Positions 9,313 to 18,348 are shown, counted from the stretch's first letter. The stretch is DNA of 64,000 nucleotides from Erythrobacter sp. BLCC-B19 (GCF_028621955.1 NZ_CP117516.1:310001-374000), one strand, 5' to 3'. Translations and numbers: made by a program. Notes: generated by a model from the letters alone, not told the origin.

Positions 9313-9338
9313 GCGCGGCTTCGCGCTTGAAGCCGCGC
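9313..9338. repeat. 10-bp perfect inverted repeat after the MDR gene
   Basis: GCGCGGCTTC at 9313-9322 pairs with GAAGCCGCGC at 9329-9338 around a 6-base loop, 11 bases after the MDR stop codon. No run of T follows on either strand, so it may be a factor-assisted terminator or RNA-stabilising hairpin, not a classical intrinsic terminator. Confidence 0.5.
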
Positions 9339-9390
9339 GCGCCCGCCTCTATCGCTCCCCTTGGATCGTATCCGAAGGGACACAGAATAG

Positions 9391-9714
9391 ATGACCGACT
9401 TCAAGGATCGCGAGCGCGCCGAGGAAGCCCATTTCGCGCTGGAAGGCGAAACCGCTTTCCGCATCCTCGCCCGCCGCAATCGCCTGCTGGGCGAATGGGC
9501 CGCTGGCCTGATGGGCCTCACGCCCGAGGAAACCGACGCCTATCGCAAGGCGGTGGTGCAGGCCGAGTTCGAGGAATCGGGCGACGAGGATGTCGTGCGC
9601 AAGCTGCTGGGCGACATCACCGCCGCGCAGATCGACGTGACCGAAGCCGACATCCGCGCCAAGCTCGAAGAAATGAGCATCGAGGCCCGCCGCCAGCTGC
9701 TCGGCGAGGTGTAA
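9391..9714 (+). CDS. DUF1476 protein, ATP synthase zeta-type inhibitor
   Basis: A 107-residue alpha-helical protein with the DUF1476 signature: MTDFKDRERAEEAHFALEGE at the N terminus, then FRILARRNRLLGEWAAGLMGL and the C-terminal EADIRAKLEEMSIEARRQLL. In Paracoccus denitrificans and relatives this family is the zeta subunit, which inhibits the F1-ATPase through its N-terminal segment. The family is typical of alphaproteobacteria, which supports the taxonomic call. BolA starts 4 bp after the stop and the glutaredoxin follows, so these three look like one transcript. Confidence 0.88.
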   Translation: MTDFKDRERAEEAHFALEGETAFRILARRNRLLGEWAAGLMGLTPEETDAYRKAVVQAEFEESGDEDVVRKLLGDITAAQIDVTEADIRAKLEEMSIEARRQLLGEV

Positions 9715-9717
9715 GCC

Positions 9718-9951
9718 ATGCCGATGAGCGCGCGCGAGATCGAGGACGCGATCCTGGCCGCCCTGCCCGGCGCGGTGGTCGAACTGACCGACCTTGCCGG
9801 CGATGATGACCACTGGGCGGCAACCGTCACCGCGCCGCAATTCGCCGGTCTCAGCCGCGTGGCGCAGCACAAGCTGGTCTATAATGCACTGGGCGGGCGG
9901 ATGGGCGGCGTGCTGCACGCCTTGCAAGTCACCACCGTGGTTCCCAAGTAA
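9718..9951 (+). CDS. BolA/IbaG-family protein
   Basis: A 77-residue BolA-domain protein. It follows the family pattern of an N-terminal helix ([21 protein letters not shown]), a central beta segment ([16 protein letters not shown]) and the conserved [16 protein letters not shown] followed by a short strand [11 protein letters not shown]; the conserved His lies in AQHKLVY. BolA proteins pair with CGFS monothiol glutaredoxins through a shared [2Fe-2S] cluster, and such a glutaredoxin is encoded 38 bp downstream. A role in iron-sulfur trafficking or iron sensing is therefore likely. The small size fits the BolA2/IbaG type. Confidence 0.9.
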   Translation: MPMSAREIEDAILAALPGAVVELTDLAGDDDHWAATVTAPQFAGLSRVAQHKLVYNALGGRMGGVLHALQVTTVVPK

Positions 9952-9989
9952 CCTCTCGAACAATCTTCCCATCCAAGGGTCCTGCCATC

Positions 9990-10316
9990 ATGTCCGACGT
10001 CAACGCGCGCATTTCCGATCTCGTCACCAGCAATGATGTGGTGCTGTTCATGAAGGGCACCCCGCTCTTCCCGCAATGCGGCTTTTCCAGCCGCGCAGTG
10101 GCGATCCTCGATCATTGCGGCGTGGCTTACGAGAGCGTCGACGTGCTGCAGGACATGGAAATCCGCCAGGGCATCAAGAGCTTCTCCGACTGGCCGACGA
10201 TCCCGCAGCTTTACGTGAAGGGCGAATTCGTCGGCGGCAGCGACATCATGATGGAGATGTTCGAAGCGGGCGAATTGCAAACGCTGCTGGATGAAAGCGG
10301 CGTAAAGTCTGTTTGA
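9990..10316 (+). CDS. grxD: Grx4-family monothiol glutaredoxin
   Basis: A 108-residue thioredoxin-fold protein with the CGFS active site (PQCGFSSRA, Cys30), which defines monothiol Grx4/Grx5 proteins that bind glutathione-ligated [2Fe-2S] clusters. Other conserved elements are [33 protein letters not shown] and the C-terminal helix. It acts in iron-sulfur cluster transfer in the cytoplasm. The BolA gene just upstream is the usual functional partner. The gene is followed at once by a hairpin (10322-10341) and a long hairpin-rich non-coding stretch. Confidence 0.94.
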   Translation: MSDVNARISDLVTSNDVVLFMKGTPLFPQCGFSSRAVAILDHCGVAYESVDVLQDMEIRQGIKSFSDWPTIPQLYVKGEFVGGSDIMMEMFEAGELQTLLDESGVKSV

Positions 10317-10321
10317 TTTTC

Positions 10322-10559
10322 CGCAGCCCCTCCGGGCTGCGAAATCCTCGCTCACACGCCCTTCGGGCGCGTCGCTGCGGGCGGGCGGTCGCCCTTGCGG
10401 TTGCTGCGCAACCGATACCAGCGCCAGCTTTCGATAAAGCGCTGAACGGCCCGCAGGGCCGCAAGCGCGACCGCGCGCCCGAAGGGGTGGCCCCGCAGGG
10501 GCCGGGCCCCCGTAGGAAAGCCAAGCAGCGCGGACGCGCTGCGCCGGCGCCTGAGGCGC
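10322..10559. repeat. Hairpin-rich non-coding region with at least seven short perfect inverted repeats
   Basis: The 556-bp gap between grxD and the NUDIX gene holds no convincing gene. Its left half is dense with short perfect palindromes with tiny loops. These are 10322-10341 (8-bp stem), 10383-10394 (5 bp), 10398-10414 (7 bp), 10447-10461 (6 bp, loop GCA), 10489-10503 (6 bp, loop GCA), 10525-10542 (8 bp, loop GA) and 10547-10559 (5 bp). Two share the form N6-GCA-N6. The pattern resembles REP-like or structured-RNA sequence. The rest of the gap, 10600-10872, shows nothing I recognise. Confidence 0.55.
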
Positions 10560-10564
10560 AAACA

Positions 10565-10599
10565 AAAAACGCCCCGCAGGACCAGTGCGGGGCGTTTTT
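10565..10599. terminator. Strong bidirectional intrinsic terminator
   Basis: A 14-bp perfect stem pairs AAAAACGCCCCGCA (10565-10578) with TGCGGGGCGTTTTT (10586-10599) around a 7-base loop. The T run on the right serves rightward transcripts and the A run on the left serves leftward ones. It most likely ends the DUF1476-BolA-grxD transcript about 250 bp after the last stop codon. Confidence 0.85.
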
Positions 10600-10872
10600 C
10601 ATTTTCGCGGTTGGCGCAACCCGGAGACCAGGAGGGGTCGCACCGCGCGTTCAAGACCATTGGGACCGCTCCATACTATGCAGGTGCCGTGCCAAACTCA
10701 AAAAACCCCGGAATTCCGCCATTTTTCGCTATCCCTTGGAGCGGAGCCTGCAAGCAGTTGTAAAGCATCCCGACATCACTGCACGCCATCGCGTGGCGGC
10801 GCACCAGCAAACCCGGCAGGCACGCGCCTTGGCTCTTGGCAAGCGGCTGCCGCGAGGCCATCCTTTGCCGCA

Positions 10873-11655
10873 ATGACCAGCGATTCAGCGCCCGACGGCA
10901 TTCCTGCCGCGACCATCATTATCTTCCGCAACGCCACCGACGGCGGCCCGCCGGAGGTGCTGATGACCGTGCGCTCGCGCGAGTTGCGCTTTGCGGGCGG
11001 CATGGCAGTGTTTCCCGGCGGGCGGGTCGATCCTGAGGACTTCGCGCTCGGCGAGCAGGTCGCCGCGGCGACTGGTCTCGCCCCGGATGAGGCCGCGCAC
11101 CAGATCGCCGCCGTGCGTGAGACGCTGGAGGAAACCGGCCTGGCGCTCGGCCTTGTGGGCGACATCACCGCGCAAAGCGCCGAGGCGGCGCGCGCGATGC
11201 TGGCAGAAAACGGCGCGCTTGCCCCGGTGCTGGAGGCCTTCGGCTGGCAGCTCGATCTTGCGCAGATCACGCCCTTTGCGCGCTGGTATCCCAAGAACGA
11301 GCGCATCCCGCGCGTCTATGACACCCGCTTCTACCTCGCCGACCTTGGCACCGGTGCGGTCGAGGTGTCGATCGACCAGTCGGAAAACACCCACCTGTTC
11401 TGGACCACGGCGCAAGGCGCACTCGATGCGGCGGAGCGGGGCGACATCAAGCTGATCTTCCCGACCCGCCGCAATCTCGAACGCCTTGCCCTGTTCGCCA
11501 GCCACGCCGAAGCGAAGGCGCAGGCCGAGGCGATCCCGGTGCGCACCATCATGCCGCAGGTCGAAGAGCGTAACGGGACAAGCTGGCTGACGATCCTCGC
11601 CGATGCGGGCTACCCGATCACGGGCGAACCGCTCGACACCGTCGCACGCGGCTGA
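10873..11655 (+). CDS. NUDIX hydrolase, NUDT19-like with split Nudix box
   Basis: A 260-residue Nudix protein. The box is recognisable but stretched: the leading FPGGRVDPEDF (residues 48-57) is separated from RETLEETGL (82-90) by about 30 residues, where a canonical box has about 14. An insertion of this sort occurs in the NUDT19/RP2p group, which hydrolyses CoA-type or nucleoside diphosphate-linked substrates. The C-terminal half (ITPFARWYPKNERIPRVYDTRFY and the acidic strand that follows) also fits that group. I chose the ATG at 10873; an in-frame extension upstream overlaps the terminator region and is unlikely to be coding. Confidence 0.8.
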   Translation: MTSDSAPDGIPAATIIIFRNATDGGPPEVLMTVRSRELRFAGGMAVFPGGRVDPEDFALGEQVAAATGLAPDEAAHQIAAVRETLEETGLALGLVGDITAQSAEAARAMLAENGALAPVLEAFGWQLDLAQITPFARWYPKNERIPRVYDTRFYLADLGTGAVEVSIDQSENTHLFWTTAQGALDAAERGDIKLIFPTRRNLERLALFASHAEAKAQAEAIPVRTIMPQVEERNGTSWLTILADAGYPITGEPLDTVARG

Positions 11656-11691
11656 CCGCCCGGTTGCGATGCGAATCGTCTCGGCGCCATT

Positions 11692-11707
11692 ATGGTATCG
11701 CTATCAT
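11692..11707. promoter_or_regulatory. LacI-type operator candidate (site 1)
   Basis: ATGGTATCGCTATCAT matches the locus consensus ATGGTAGCGCTACCAT at 14 of 16 positions. It lies 200 bp before the GH3 gene at 11907. It is one of a family of related palindromes found only in non-coding gaps of the xylan locus (others near 11849, 18373, 29299, 29384, 36653 and 45349). Confidence 0.6.
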
Positions 11708-11848
11708 TGCTGCTGGACAGCTGACTGCATAGCTATTTTCTGAAATTTTCCCTATTCATTTCAATTCTCTTATCCCGGTGATTCCCGATGGCCACCGGAT
11801 GTAGGCGCGTCGCATGATTGACTTTGGATCGGAGATTTTCCAACATCC

Positions 11849-11864
11849 ATGTTAGCGTTAGCAA
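11849..11864. promoter_or_regulatory. Degenerate LacI-type operator candidate (site 2)
   Basis: ATGTTAGCGTTAGCAA resembles the site at 36653 (ATGTTAGCGCTATCAT), with the right half degraded. It lies 42 bp before the GH3 start at 11907, so together with site 1 it could form a two-operator arrangement. Weak on its own. Confidence 0.35.
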
Positions 11865-11906
11865 AGGCGCTGGGAATGGCGGAGATCACCGCCACGGGAG
11901 AGGGAC

Positions 11907-14435
11907 ATGACAGGCCAATCGGGCGCCGCGCGCGCTTGCCGCATCGCAGGATTGCTTGCCGCCGCGAGCATCGCCTCGCTGGCGCAGGCAGACGAGACAT
12001 CAACGGCGGCTGCATCGCAAGCGGCTCCCCTCCCGGCCGGCACAGCCAACCCGGCGCTCTGGCCCGCCTACCAATACCCCGTCCCCGTCCGCCCCGAACA
12101 CGAGGCGATGATCGCCGATCTGATCGGGCGCATGACGATCGAGGAGAAGGTGGGGCAATTGGTGCAGGCCGACCTGTGCTGCGTCACGCCGGAGGACTTC
12201 CGCACATACAAGCTGGGCTCGCTGCTGGTCGGCGGCAATAGCGGGCCCAATGGCAATGACCTCTCGCCCGCGCCCGATTGGCTGAAGGCGGCAGACGAAT
12301 TCTACCTCGCCTCGGTTGATCGTTCGGACGGCGGGGTCGGCATCCCGATGATCTGGGGCACGGACGCGGTGCACGGCCATTCCAACATCATCGGGGCGAC
12401 CATCTTCCCGCACAATATCGGGCTTGGCGCGATGCGCGATGCGGCGCTCATCGAGCGGATCGGCGCGGCGACCGCCAAGGAGATCCGCGTCACCGGGCAG
12501 GAGTGGACTTTCGCGCCGACAGTGGCCGTGCCGCAGGATTTCCGCTGGGGCCGGGCGTATGAGGGATATTCGTCCGACCCTGATCTGGTCGCATCCTATG
12601 TCGGCGCGATGGTGCGCGGGCTTCAGGGGCCGCCCACGGGCGACAACCTCCTCGCCGGGCCGTGGGTGATCGCCTCGACCAAGCATTTCCTCGCCGATGG
12701 CGGCACCGACAGGGGCGTGGATCAGGGCGACAGCTCGATCAGCGAGGCGGCGCTGCGCGATATTCACGGGAAGCCTTATGGCCCGGCGATTGCCGAGGGT
12801 GTGGCGACCGTGATGGTCAGCTTTTCGAGCTGGCAGGGCGTCAAGATGACCGGCAACCACTCGCTGGTGACCGGCGTGCTCAAGGAGCGAATGGATTTCG
12901 GCGGATTTGTCGTGTCGGACTGGAACGCGCACGGGCAGGTGGCGGGCTGCACCAACGAGGCGTGCCCGCAGGCGCTGATGGCTGGCGTCGATATGTACAT
13001 GGCCCCCGATACGTGGAAGCCGATATACAACGACTTGCTCGCCCGCGCGAAATCGGGGGCAATCCCGATGAGCCGGATCGACGAGGGCGTGGCGCGTATC
13101 CTGCGGGTGAAGGCTCGGCTTGGGCTGTTCACCGCGGGCAAGCCGTCCGAGCGCCCCTACTCCGGCCGCTATGAACTGCTCGGCGCCCCCGAACATCGCG
13201 CCATCGCGCGCGAAGCGGTGAGGAAGTCGCTGGTGCTGCTCAAGAACGAAGGCGTGCTGCCGCTCGCACCGGGCCAGCGGCTGCTGGTCGCAGGTGACGG
13301 CGCGGATGACATTGCGCGCCAATCGGGCGGGTGGACGTTGAGCTGGCAGGGGACGGGCCTCACCAACGCCCAGTTCCCCGGCGCGACCTCGATCTGGGGC
13401 GGGTTGAAGCAGGCAGTCGAGGCCGGCGGCGGCAGTGCGGTGCTGTCGCCCGACGGCAGCTTCACCCAGAAGCCCGATGCCGCCGTGGTGGTGTTCGGCG
13501 AGACCCCCTATGCCGAGTTTCAGGGCGACCGCGCGGCCTTGCTGCTCGATCCCGAACTGACCGGGCCGTTTGCGACCATGAAGAAGCTGAAGGCGCAAGG
13601 GATTCCGGTCGTCGCGGTGATGATCACTGGACGGCCGTTGTATGTGAACCCGGCGCTCAATGCGGCCGATGCTTTCGTGGTCGCCTGGCTGCCGGGCAGC
13701 GAGGGCGGGGGCGTGGCCGATGTGCTGGTGGGGGACGCAGCCGGCAAGCCCCGCTTCGACTTCAGCGGCAAGCTCCCCGCCGCCTGGCCGCGCGCCGCGC
13801 AGATTGCGGAAGGGACGCTGTTCCCCTTCGGCTACGGTCTTGATTACGCGGCGCCCAAGGGCAGCTTCACCGCCCTTCCCGAACTCGACGCAAACCTGCT
13901 CGGCGCGGACAGCCGCAACTGGTTCAGCGCTGGCACCCCCGCCGCGCGCTGGTCGCTGTGGGTGGCGGGCACCGGGGACGAGGTCGAAACCCGCGTTACC
14001 ACGGTTCCGGCCGACGCGCTGGGCGGCCGGGCGCGGGTGACGGCGGAAAACTTCAAGGTGCAGGAGGGCGCGCGCCGGATCGCGGTGCAACGCGGCACGG
14101 CGAGCGTGCAGCTCGGCTCGTTCGAGAGTGTCGATGTCGCGCGCGAGACCAATGGCGATGTCATGGTGCTGGTCACCATGCGGGTCTGGGACGCACCCGA
14201 TTCCGCCCGGATCGGTGCGCGCGGGCCGGGGAGCGAAGGCTACACCGCGATCACCCTCTCCGCCACCGAGGGCTATGTGCGCTATGGCCTGCCGCTCAAG
14301 TGCCTGCGCGAAAAGGGGGCGGACATGGCGAGCCTCAACCGTCCCTTCGTGCTCGAAACGCAAGGCAAGGCCGACTTCGCCATCGCCGAAGTCCGTCTCG
14401 GCAGCGATGCCGAACAAATTCTACCGTGCCACTGA
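11907..14435 (+). CDS. Secreted GH3 beta-glucosidase/exo-glucanase
   Basis: An 842-residue glycoside hydrolase family 3 enzyme. It has a signal peptide (about residues 1-28, ending SLAQA) and the GH3 barrel with MTIEEKVGQL and GTDAVHGHSN. STKHFLADGGTDRG carries the substrate-binding Lys-His pair, and the nucleophile is Asp338 in VVSDWNAHG. The second alpha/beta domain begins around LVLLKNEGVLPL. A further beta-rich C-terminal region (about residues 670-842) extends past the usual two domains. The layout resembles plant ExoI-like and bacterial exo-1,4-beta-glucosidases. GGGAGAGGGAC precedes the ATG. It heads a pair with the GH5 gene at 14494, and probable operators lie upstream. Confidence 0.88.
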   Translation: MTGQSGAARACRIAGLLAAASIASLAQADETSTAAASQAAPLPAGTANPALWPAYQYPVPVRPEHEAMIADLIGRMTIEEKVGQLVQADLCCVTPEDFRTYKLGSLLVGGNSGPNGNDLSPAPDWLKAADEFYLASVDRSDGGVGIPMIWGTDAVHGHSNIIGATIFPHNIGLGAMRDAALIERIGAATAKEIRVTGQEWTFAPTVAVPQDFRWGRAYEGYSSDPDLVASYVGAMVRGLQGPPTGDNLLAGPWVIASTKHFLADGGTDRGVDQGDSSISEAALRDIHGKPYGPAIAEGVATVMVSFSSWQGVKMTGNHSLVTGVLKERMDFGGFVVSDWNAHGQVAGCTNEACPQALMAGVDMYMAPDTWKPIYNDLLARAKSGAIPMSRIDEGVARILRVKARLGLFTAGKPSERPYSGRYELLGAPEHRAIAREAVRKSLVLLKNEGVLPLAPGQRLLVAGDGADDIARQSGGWTLSWQGTGLTNAQFPGATSIWGGLKQAVEAGGGSAVLSPDGSFTQKPDAAVVVFGETPYAEFQGDRAALLLDPELTGPFATMKKLKAQGIPVVAVMITGRPLYVNPALNAADAFVVAWLPGSEGGGVADVLVGDAAGKPRFDFSGKLPAAWPRAAQIAEGTLFPFGYGLDYAAPKGSFTALPELDANLLGADSRNWFSAGTPAARWSLWVAGTGDEVETRVTTVPADALGGRARVTAENFKVQEGARRIAVQRGTASVQLGSFESVDVARETNGDVMVLVTMRVWDAPDSARIGARGPGSEGYTAITLSATEGYVRYGLPLKCLREKGADMASLNRPFVLETQGKADFAIAEVRLGSDAEQILPCH

Positions 14436-14493
14436 TCCGGCGCGGGTCACACACCAACATCCGGCCGCCAGAGCCGCAAACAGGGAGAGAGAC

Positions 14494-16650
14494 ATGAACC
14501 GCAAGGCTTTTGCCGCGCTGCTGCCGTTGGCCGGGATGATGCTGGGACAGATCGCCGCAGCCCCGCCCGCCGCCGCTGCGCCTGCGGCCACGCCCGCGCT
14601 ACCGGTGGGCACCTGCATCAACCTCGGCAACACACTCGAACCGCAGACCGAGGGCGCATGGGGCGGGGTGCCGGTGCGTCAGGAGGATCTGAAGCGGATC
14701 GCCGAGGCGGGCTTCAAGACCATCCGCCTGCCGGTGCGCTGGCACAACAAGTCCTCCGACAAGCCGCCCTACACCATCGACCCTCAATGGATGGCGCGCG
14801 TCCAGCAGATCGTCGACTGGGCGCTGGCCGAGGACTTGAACGTCATCCTCAACAGCCACCACTTCGACCCGATCCATGATGATCCTCTGGGCGTTGCCGC
14901 ATGGCACGGGGGCGTGTGGAAGCAGATTGCGGAAACCTTCAAGGGCTATCCTGAAGCCAAGCTGTGGTTCGAGCTGGAGAACGAGCCGCACAAGAACTTC
15001 ACCCACGCGAACCTCTTGCAGACCCTTGCCCCGGCGCTGGCCGAGGTGAGGAAGCTCCACCCCACCCGCGCGGTGATCATCGGCGGCGAGAACTGGAGCG
15101 GGATCACATCGCTCGAAACGCTCCCGCTGCCCGAAGACCCGAACATCCATCCGACCTTCCACTATTACGATCCCTTCGCCTACACCCATCAGGGGGCGGA
15201 ATGGACCAAGCCCGATATGCCCCCGGTGGGCCGCAGCTTCCCGACCGAGGCAGACCGCGCGCAGCTGGCCAAGGATGTGGCCAGCATCCAGACCTATATC
15301 GCGCGCACCGGCAAGACCCCCTTCATGGGCGAGGTCGGGGCCTATGATCTCCACATCCCGCTGGCCGACCGCGTGGCCTATCACCGCACCGTGGCCGAGG
15401 CGTTCAAGCCGACCGGGATCGGGATGTGCATGTGGGCCTATACCAACACTTTCCCCTTCTTCGATCACAAGCAGGGCGCGTGGCTGCCGGGCCTGCGCGG
15501 TGCGATCGGACTGAAGGATGATACCACCGCCCCGCCCGCTCCGGCCAAGCCGGTCGCAGCGGCGCCTGCGGCGAAATCTTCGGGCAAGGCGAACCTGTCA
15601 GCAGAACTCGCCGCGCTCGATGCGCAGATTCCGGGCGATCTCATCAATGATCCAACCCGAATCGACTGGGCGAGCTATGGCCCCGAGTTGGAGACCAGCG
15701 GACGGCAGGCGGCGGACATCCCCGGCGGCGGCGCGGCGCGGGTGTTCAATGTGAAGGCCAAGGGGGCGTTCCCCTATACGGTCGCCACCAATATCCCGCT
15801 GCTCGATGACATCAGCGCCGGCGAGCAGGTGACGGTCGGCTTCTATGCCCGCGTGGTCAGCACCGAGCGGTCGGACGGCAAGGGCATCCTTGGCGTGCGC
15901 TTTCAGGAGAACGCCGCGCCCTATGGCGGGTTTGGCGATACCAATGTGCTGGTCGGGCCGGATTGGGAATGGCACGAGGTCACCGCGCGGGCCGACAAGC
16001 GCATCCGCAAGGCCGACGCCATCGTGACGCTGCAACTGGCGGGCGCCAAGCAGGTGGTGGAGATCGGCCAGGCGATCGTGGTGAAGGGCGCATCGAGCAT
16101 CCAGACCCCGACCGCCAGCGCCGCCGCCAAGCCCGCCCCCAGCCTCAAGGATCCCGCCAGCATCGAGATGCCCGATTCCTTGCGCAGCGCCGGGCAGCTG
16201 GTCAATGATCCCACCAACCGCGCCTGGGCGCATGGCGGGGCGGGCGGCAGCTGGCAGGGGATCGATGTTCCCGAAATCTGGCTCCAGAAGGCGACCCGCT
16301 TCACCACCACCAAGGTCGGCGAGAACCGCTGGGATCTGACCACCGCGATCCCGATCCTGCCCGAGGTCAAGGAGGGCGAGACCTTCATGGTCGCAGTCGT
16401 CGCGCGCACGATCAGCGCGGGGACGGATGACGGCAAGGGTCTGATCTTCGCCCGGATGCAGAGCGCCACCCCGCCTTACGAGGGCTTTGGCGACAAGGCC
16501 TTCAAGATCGGCGATCGCTGGCAGATGGTGAACCTGCCCTTCACCGCCACCCGCGGCTTTGGCGCAGGCGATGCGACCGTGACGCTGCACTTTGCAGGCG
16601 CGGTGCAGAATGTCGAAATCGGGCCGGTCTATATCTTCAAGACCAACTGA
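14494..16650 (+). CDS. Secreted GH5 endoglucanase with two tandem C-terminal beta-sandwich modules
   Basis: A 718-residue protein with signal peptide (MNRKAFAALLPLAGMMLG...). The GH5 barrel covers about residues 35-345: GTCINLGNTLE and TIRLPVRWHN at its start, the acid/base Glu164 in ELENEPHKN, HPTFHYYDPFAYTHQ, and the nucleophile Glu280 in MGEVGAYD. An Ala/Pro/Lys linker follows. Then come two related modules of about 150 residues (about 385-535 and 560-718), each with NDPT near its start, DGKG(I/L) plus an RF/RM strand, GGFGD or EGFGD, and ending VVEIG or NVEIG. They look like carbohydrate-binding beta-sandwiches. The start has GGGAGAGAGAC just upstream. Substrate is likely beta-1,4-glucan or mixed-linkage glucan. 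Confidence 0.86.
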   Translation: MNRKAFAALLPLAGMMLGQIAAAPPAAAAPAATPALPVGTCINLGNTLEPQTEGAWGGVPVRQEDLKRIAEAGFKTIRLPVRWHNKSSDKPPYTIDPQWMARVQQIVDWALAEDLNVILNSHHFDPIHDDPLGVAAWHGGVWKQIAETFKGYPEAKLWFELENEPHKNFTHANLLQTLAPALAEVRKLHPTRAVIIGGENWSGITSLETLPLPEDPNIHPTFHYYDPFAYTHQGAEWTKPDMPPVGRSFPTEADRAQLAKDVASIQTYIARTGKTPFMGEVGAYDLHIPLADRVAYHRTVAEAFKPTGIGMCMWAYTNTFPFFDHKQGAWLPGLRGAIGLKDDTTAPPAPAKPVAAAPAAKSSGKANLSAELAALDAQIPGDLINDPTRIDWASYGPELETSGRQAADIPGGGAARVFNVKAKGAFPYTVATNIPLLDDISAGEQVTVGFYARVVSTERSDGKGILGVRFQENAAPYGGFGDTNVLVGPDWEWHEVTARADKRIRKADAIVTLQLAGAKQVVEIGQAIVVKGASSIQTPTASAAAKPAPSLKDPASIEMPDSLRSAGQLVNDPTNRAWAHGGAGGSWQGIDVPEIWLQKATRFTTTKVGENRWDLTTAIPILPEVKEGETFMVAVVARTISAGTDDGKGLIFARMQSATPPYEGFGDKAFKIGDRWQMVNLPFTATRGFGAGDATVTLHFAGAVQNVEIGPVYIFKTN

Positions 16651-16665
16651 TTTGGCGCGCGGCCC

Positions 16666-18315
16666 CTATCCCGGCGAGAAGGCATAGGGGCCGACCACCA
16701 GCCCGGTGAACAGCCCGGCGTGAACCGAGGCGAGCGGTTCGACATTGATCGTCCCGCCGACCGCCTGCCACGCGCCCCCGCCTTCCGTACGCCAGAACAC
16801 CCGCGCACTGCCGCCGTCGAGCGCGAGCTTCAATTCGACCGGGCCATCGCTGCCAAGCGGCGCAGCGGCGACCTCGCGGCCCCCTGCCCAATCGCTGGCC
16901 GAGGTGCGCAGCCGCACCACGATCCGCCCCTGCTCCTTGCCTGCGGCGAGGAAGTGCGTCTCGTCCATGAAGGCGAGCAGTCCGGCAAAATCCCCGCGCC
17001 GTTCGGGGGTAAAGGCAAGGCGGGTGGTGAATTCGGCCTTGTGGTGCCGCAGCCGCCGCCCGGTGAAGGCAGGGCGGCCAAGGCTTCCGGCGGCCGCCGA
17101 TCCGGCAGCGAGGTGCAGCGCCCCGCCCTCAACCTGCCATTGCGGCGCGCCTCCCGGCGTGCGCAAGGCGAGCCATTCGTTGGAAGGCGGCGCGGCAAAT
17201 TCCTCGCGCCAGCTGTCCCATTGCGCCCCGGTCGAGGCGGGCAGCGCCGGAGCCGTTGCCACCAGCGGCACCGGCTGCTGGCGGTCAAGGAAGCGCGGCC
17301 AGCCGTCGACCCATGTCACCGGCAACAGGAACGTCTCACGCCCCAGCAGCGTCGATTGCCCGGCAAAGGGCCGCGTGGCGAGGAACACGCCCCACCAGCT
17401 GCCATCCTTCAGCTGCACGATATCGGCATGACCCGTCGCCTCGATCCGGTCGGGCCGACCGGGCGGCAGATCGCGCTGGGTGAGGATCGGGTTGAACGGC
17501 CCCGGCAGATAGGGGCCAGTCACCGCGCGCGAGCGGTAGATGGTCTGCGAATGCTGGTCAGCCGTGCCGCCTTCGGCGGTCAACAGATAGTACCAGTCGC
17601 CGATCCTGTAGATATGCGGCCCTTCGGCCCAGATCGGTTTGGTGGCAGGGTCAACGCCCTTGTCGACCAGCAGGGTGCGCTCGGGCCGCACCCGCATCGC
17701 CACAGGATCGAACTGCTGGAGCCACAGCGCGCGGTGGCCCTCGTATTCCGGCTCGCCCGGAGGCGCGTCGTTATAGACGATCCACGCACGGCCATCGGCA
17801 TCGAAGAACAGCGAAGGATCGATCCCGCCGAAATCGAGCCACACCGGATCGCTCCACGGCCCCGCCGGATCATCGGTGGTGATGACGAAATTGCCGCCAC
17901 ATTCGATGCAGGTGTTGACGATCCAGAACCGCCCCTCGTGATGCGTGATCGCGGGCGCAAACAGCCCGCGATTGGTGCCGATCCCGCTGAAATCGAGCTG
18001 GCCGGGGCGGTCGATGGCGTTGCCGATCAGCCGCCAGTTCACAAGGTCGGTCGAGTGCAGGATCGGCAGGCCCGGAAACCAGCTGAAGGTCGATGTGACG
18101 GTGTAGAAATCGCGCCCCACCCTGACGATCGAGGGATCGGGGTGAAAGCCGGGCAGCACCGGGTTGCGATAATGGCCCGGCGGCACCGGCGTTGCGGCCT
18201 CCTCGCCCTCGTAGGCGAGCCAGTCGAAGGCGGCGACATTGTCCTCGGCTTCAACCGCGGTTGCCCCCAGCAGCGCGAGCGCCCCGACCCATCCTGCCAT
18301 CTGTCCTGACATCAT
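16666..18315 (-). CDS. GH43 beta-xylosidase/arabinofuranosidase with C-terminal beta-sandwich
   Basis: A 549-residue protein with a short signal peptide (MMSGQMAGWVGALALLGATAVEA). The five-bladed GH43 propeller begins YRNPVLPGFHPDPSIVRVG, where the second Asp region provides the general base; GGIDPSLFFDADG and WAEGPHIYRIGDWYYLL supply the pKa modulator and catalytic Glu. A C-terminal jelly-roll domain (from about residue 365, WREEFAAPPSNEW) matches the layout of GH43 beta-xylosidases of the XynB3 type. Such enzymes release xylose or arabinose from xylo-oligosaccharides. GGGAGAGGTGA precedes the ATG. It is divergent from the xylX-like gene across a shared operator at 18373. Confidence 0.86.
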   Translation of the reverse strand: MMSGQMAGWVGALALLGATAVEAEDNVAAFDWLAYEGEEAATPVPPGHYRNPVLPGFHPDPSIVRVGRDFYTVTSTFSWFPGLPILHSTDLVNWRLIGNAIDRPGQLDFSGIGTNRGLFAPAITHHEGRFWIVNTCIECGGNFVITTDDPAGPWSDPVWLDFGGIDPSLFFDADGRAWIVYNDAPPGEPEYEGHRALWLQQFDPVAMRVRPERTLLVDKGVDPATKPIWAEGPHIYRIGDWYYLLTAEGGTADQHSQTIYRSRAVTGPYLPGPFNPILTQRDLPPGRPDRIEATGHADIVQLKDGSWWGVFLATRPFAGQSTLLGRETFLLPVTWVDGWPRFLDRQQPVPLVATAPALPASTGAQWDSWREEFAAPPSNEWLALRTPGGAPQWQVEGGALHLAAGSAAAGSLGRPAFTGRRLRHHKAEFTTRLAFTPERRGDFAGLLAFMDETHFLAAGKEQGRIVVRLRTSASDWAGGREVAAAPLGSDGPVELKLALDGGSARVFWRTEGGGAWQAVGGTINVEPLASVHAGLFTGLVVGPYAFSPG

Positions 18316-18348
18316 TCACCTCTCCCGATAATCGCTCGCTTTGGGGGC

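Noticed and set aside
10600..10872. Possible coding sequence upstream of the NUDIX gene
   Set aside because: The frame is open, but its product starts inside the terminator and lacks features, and the NUDIX fold begins right after the ATG at 10873.
12000..14417. Very long open frame antisense to the GH3 gene (about 805 codons)
   Set aside because: It mirrors the GC-rich codon pattern of the GH3 gene, gives an Arg/His/Gly-rich product with no recognisable domain, and lacks its own ribosome site. Similar shadow frames lie opposite 29427-31904 and 33112-36483.
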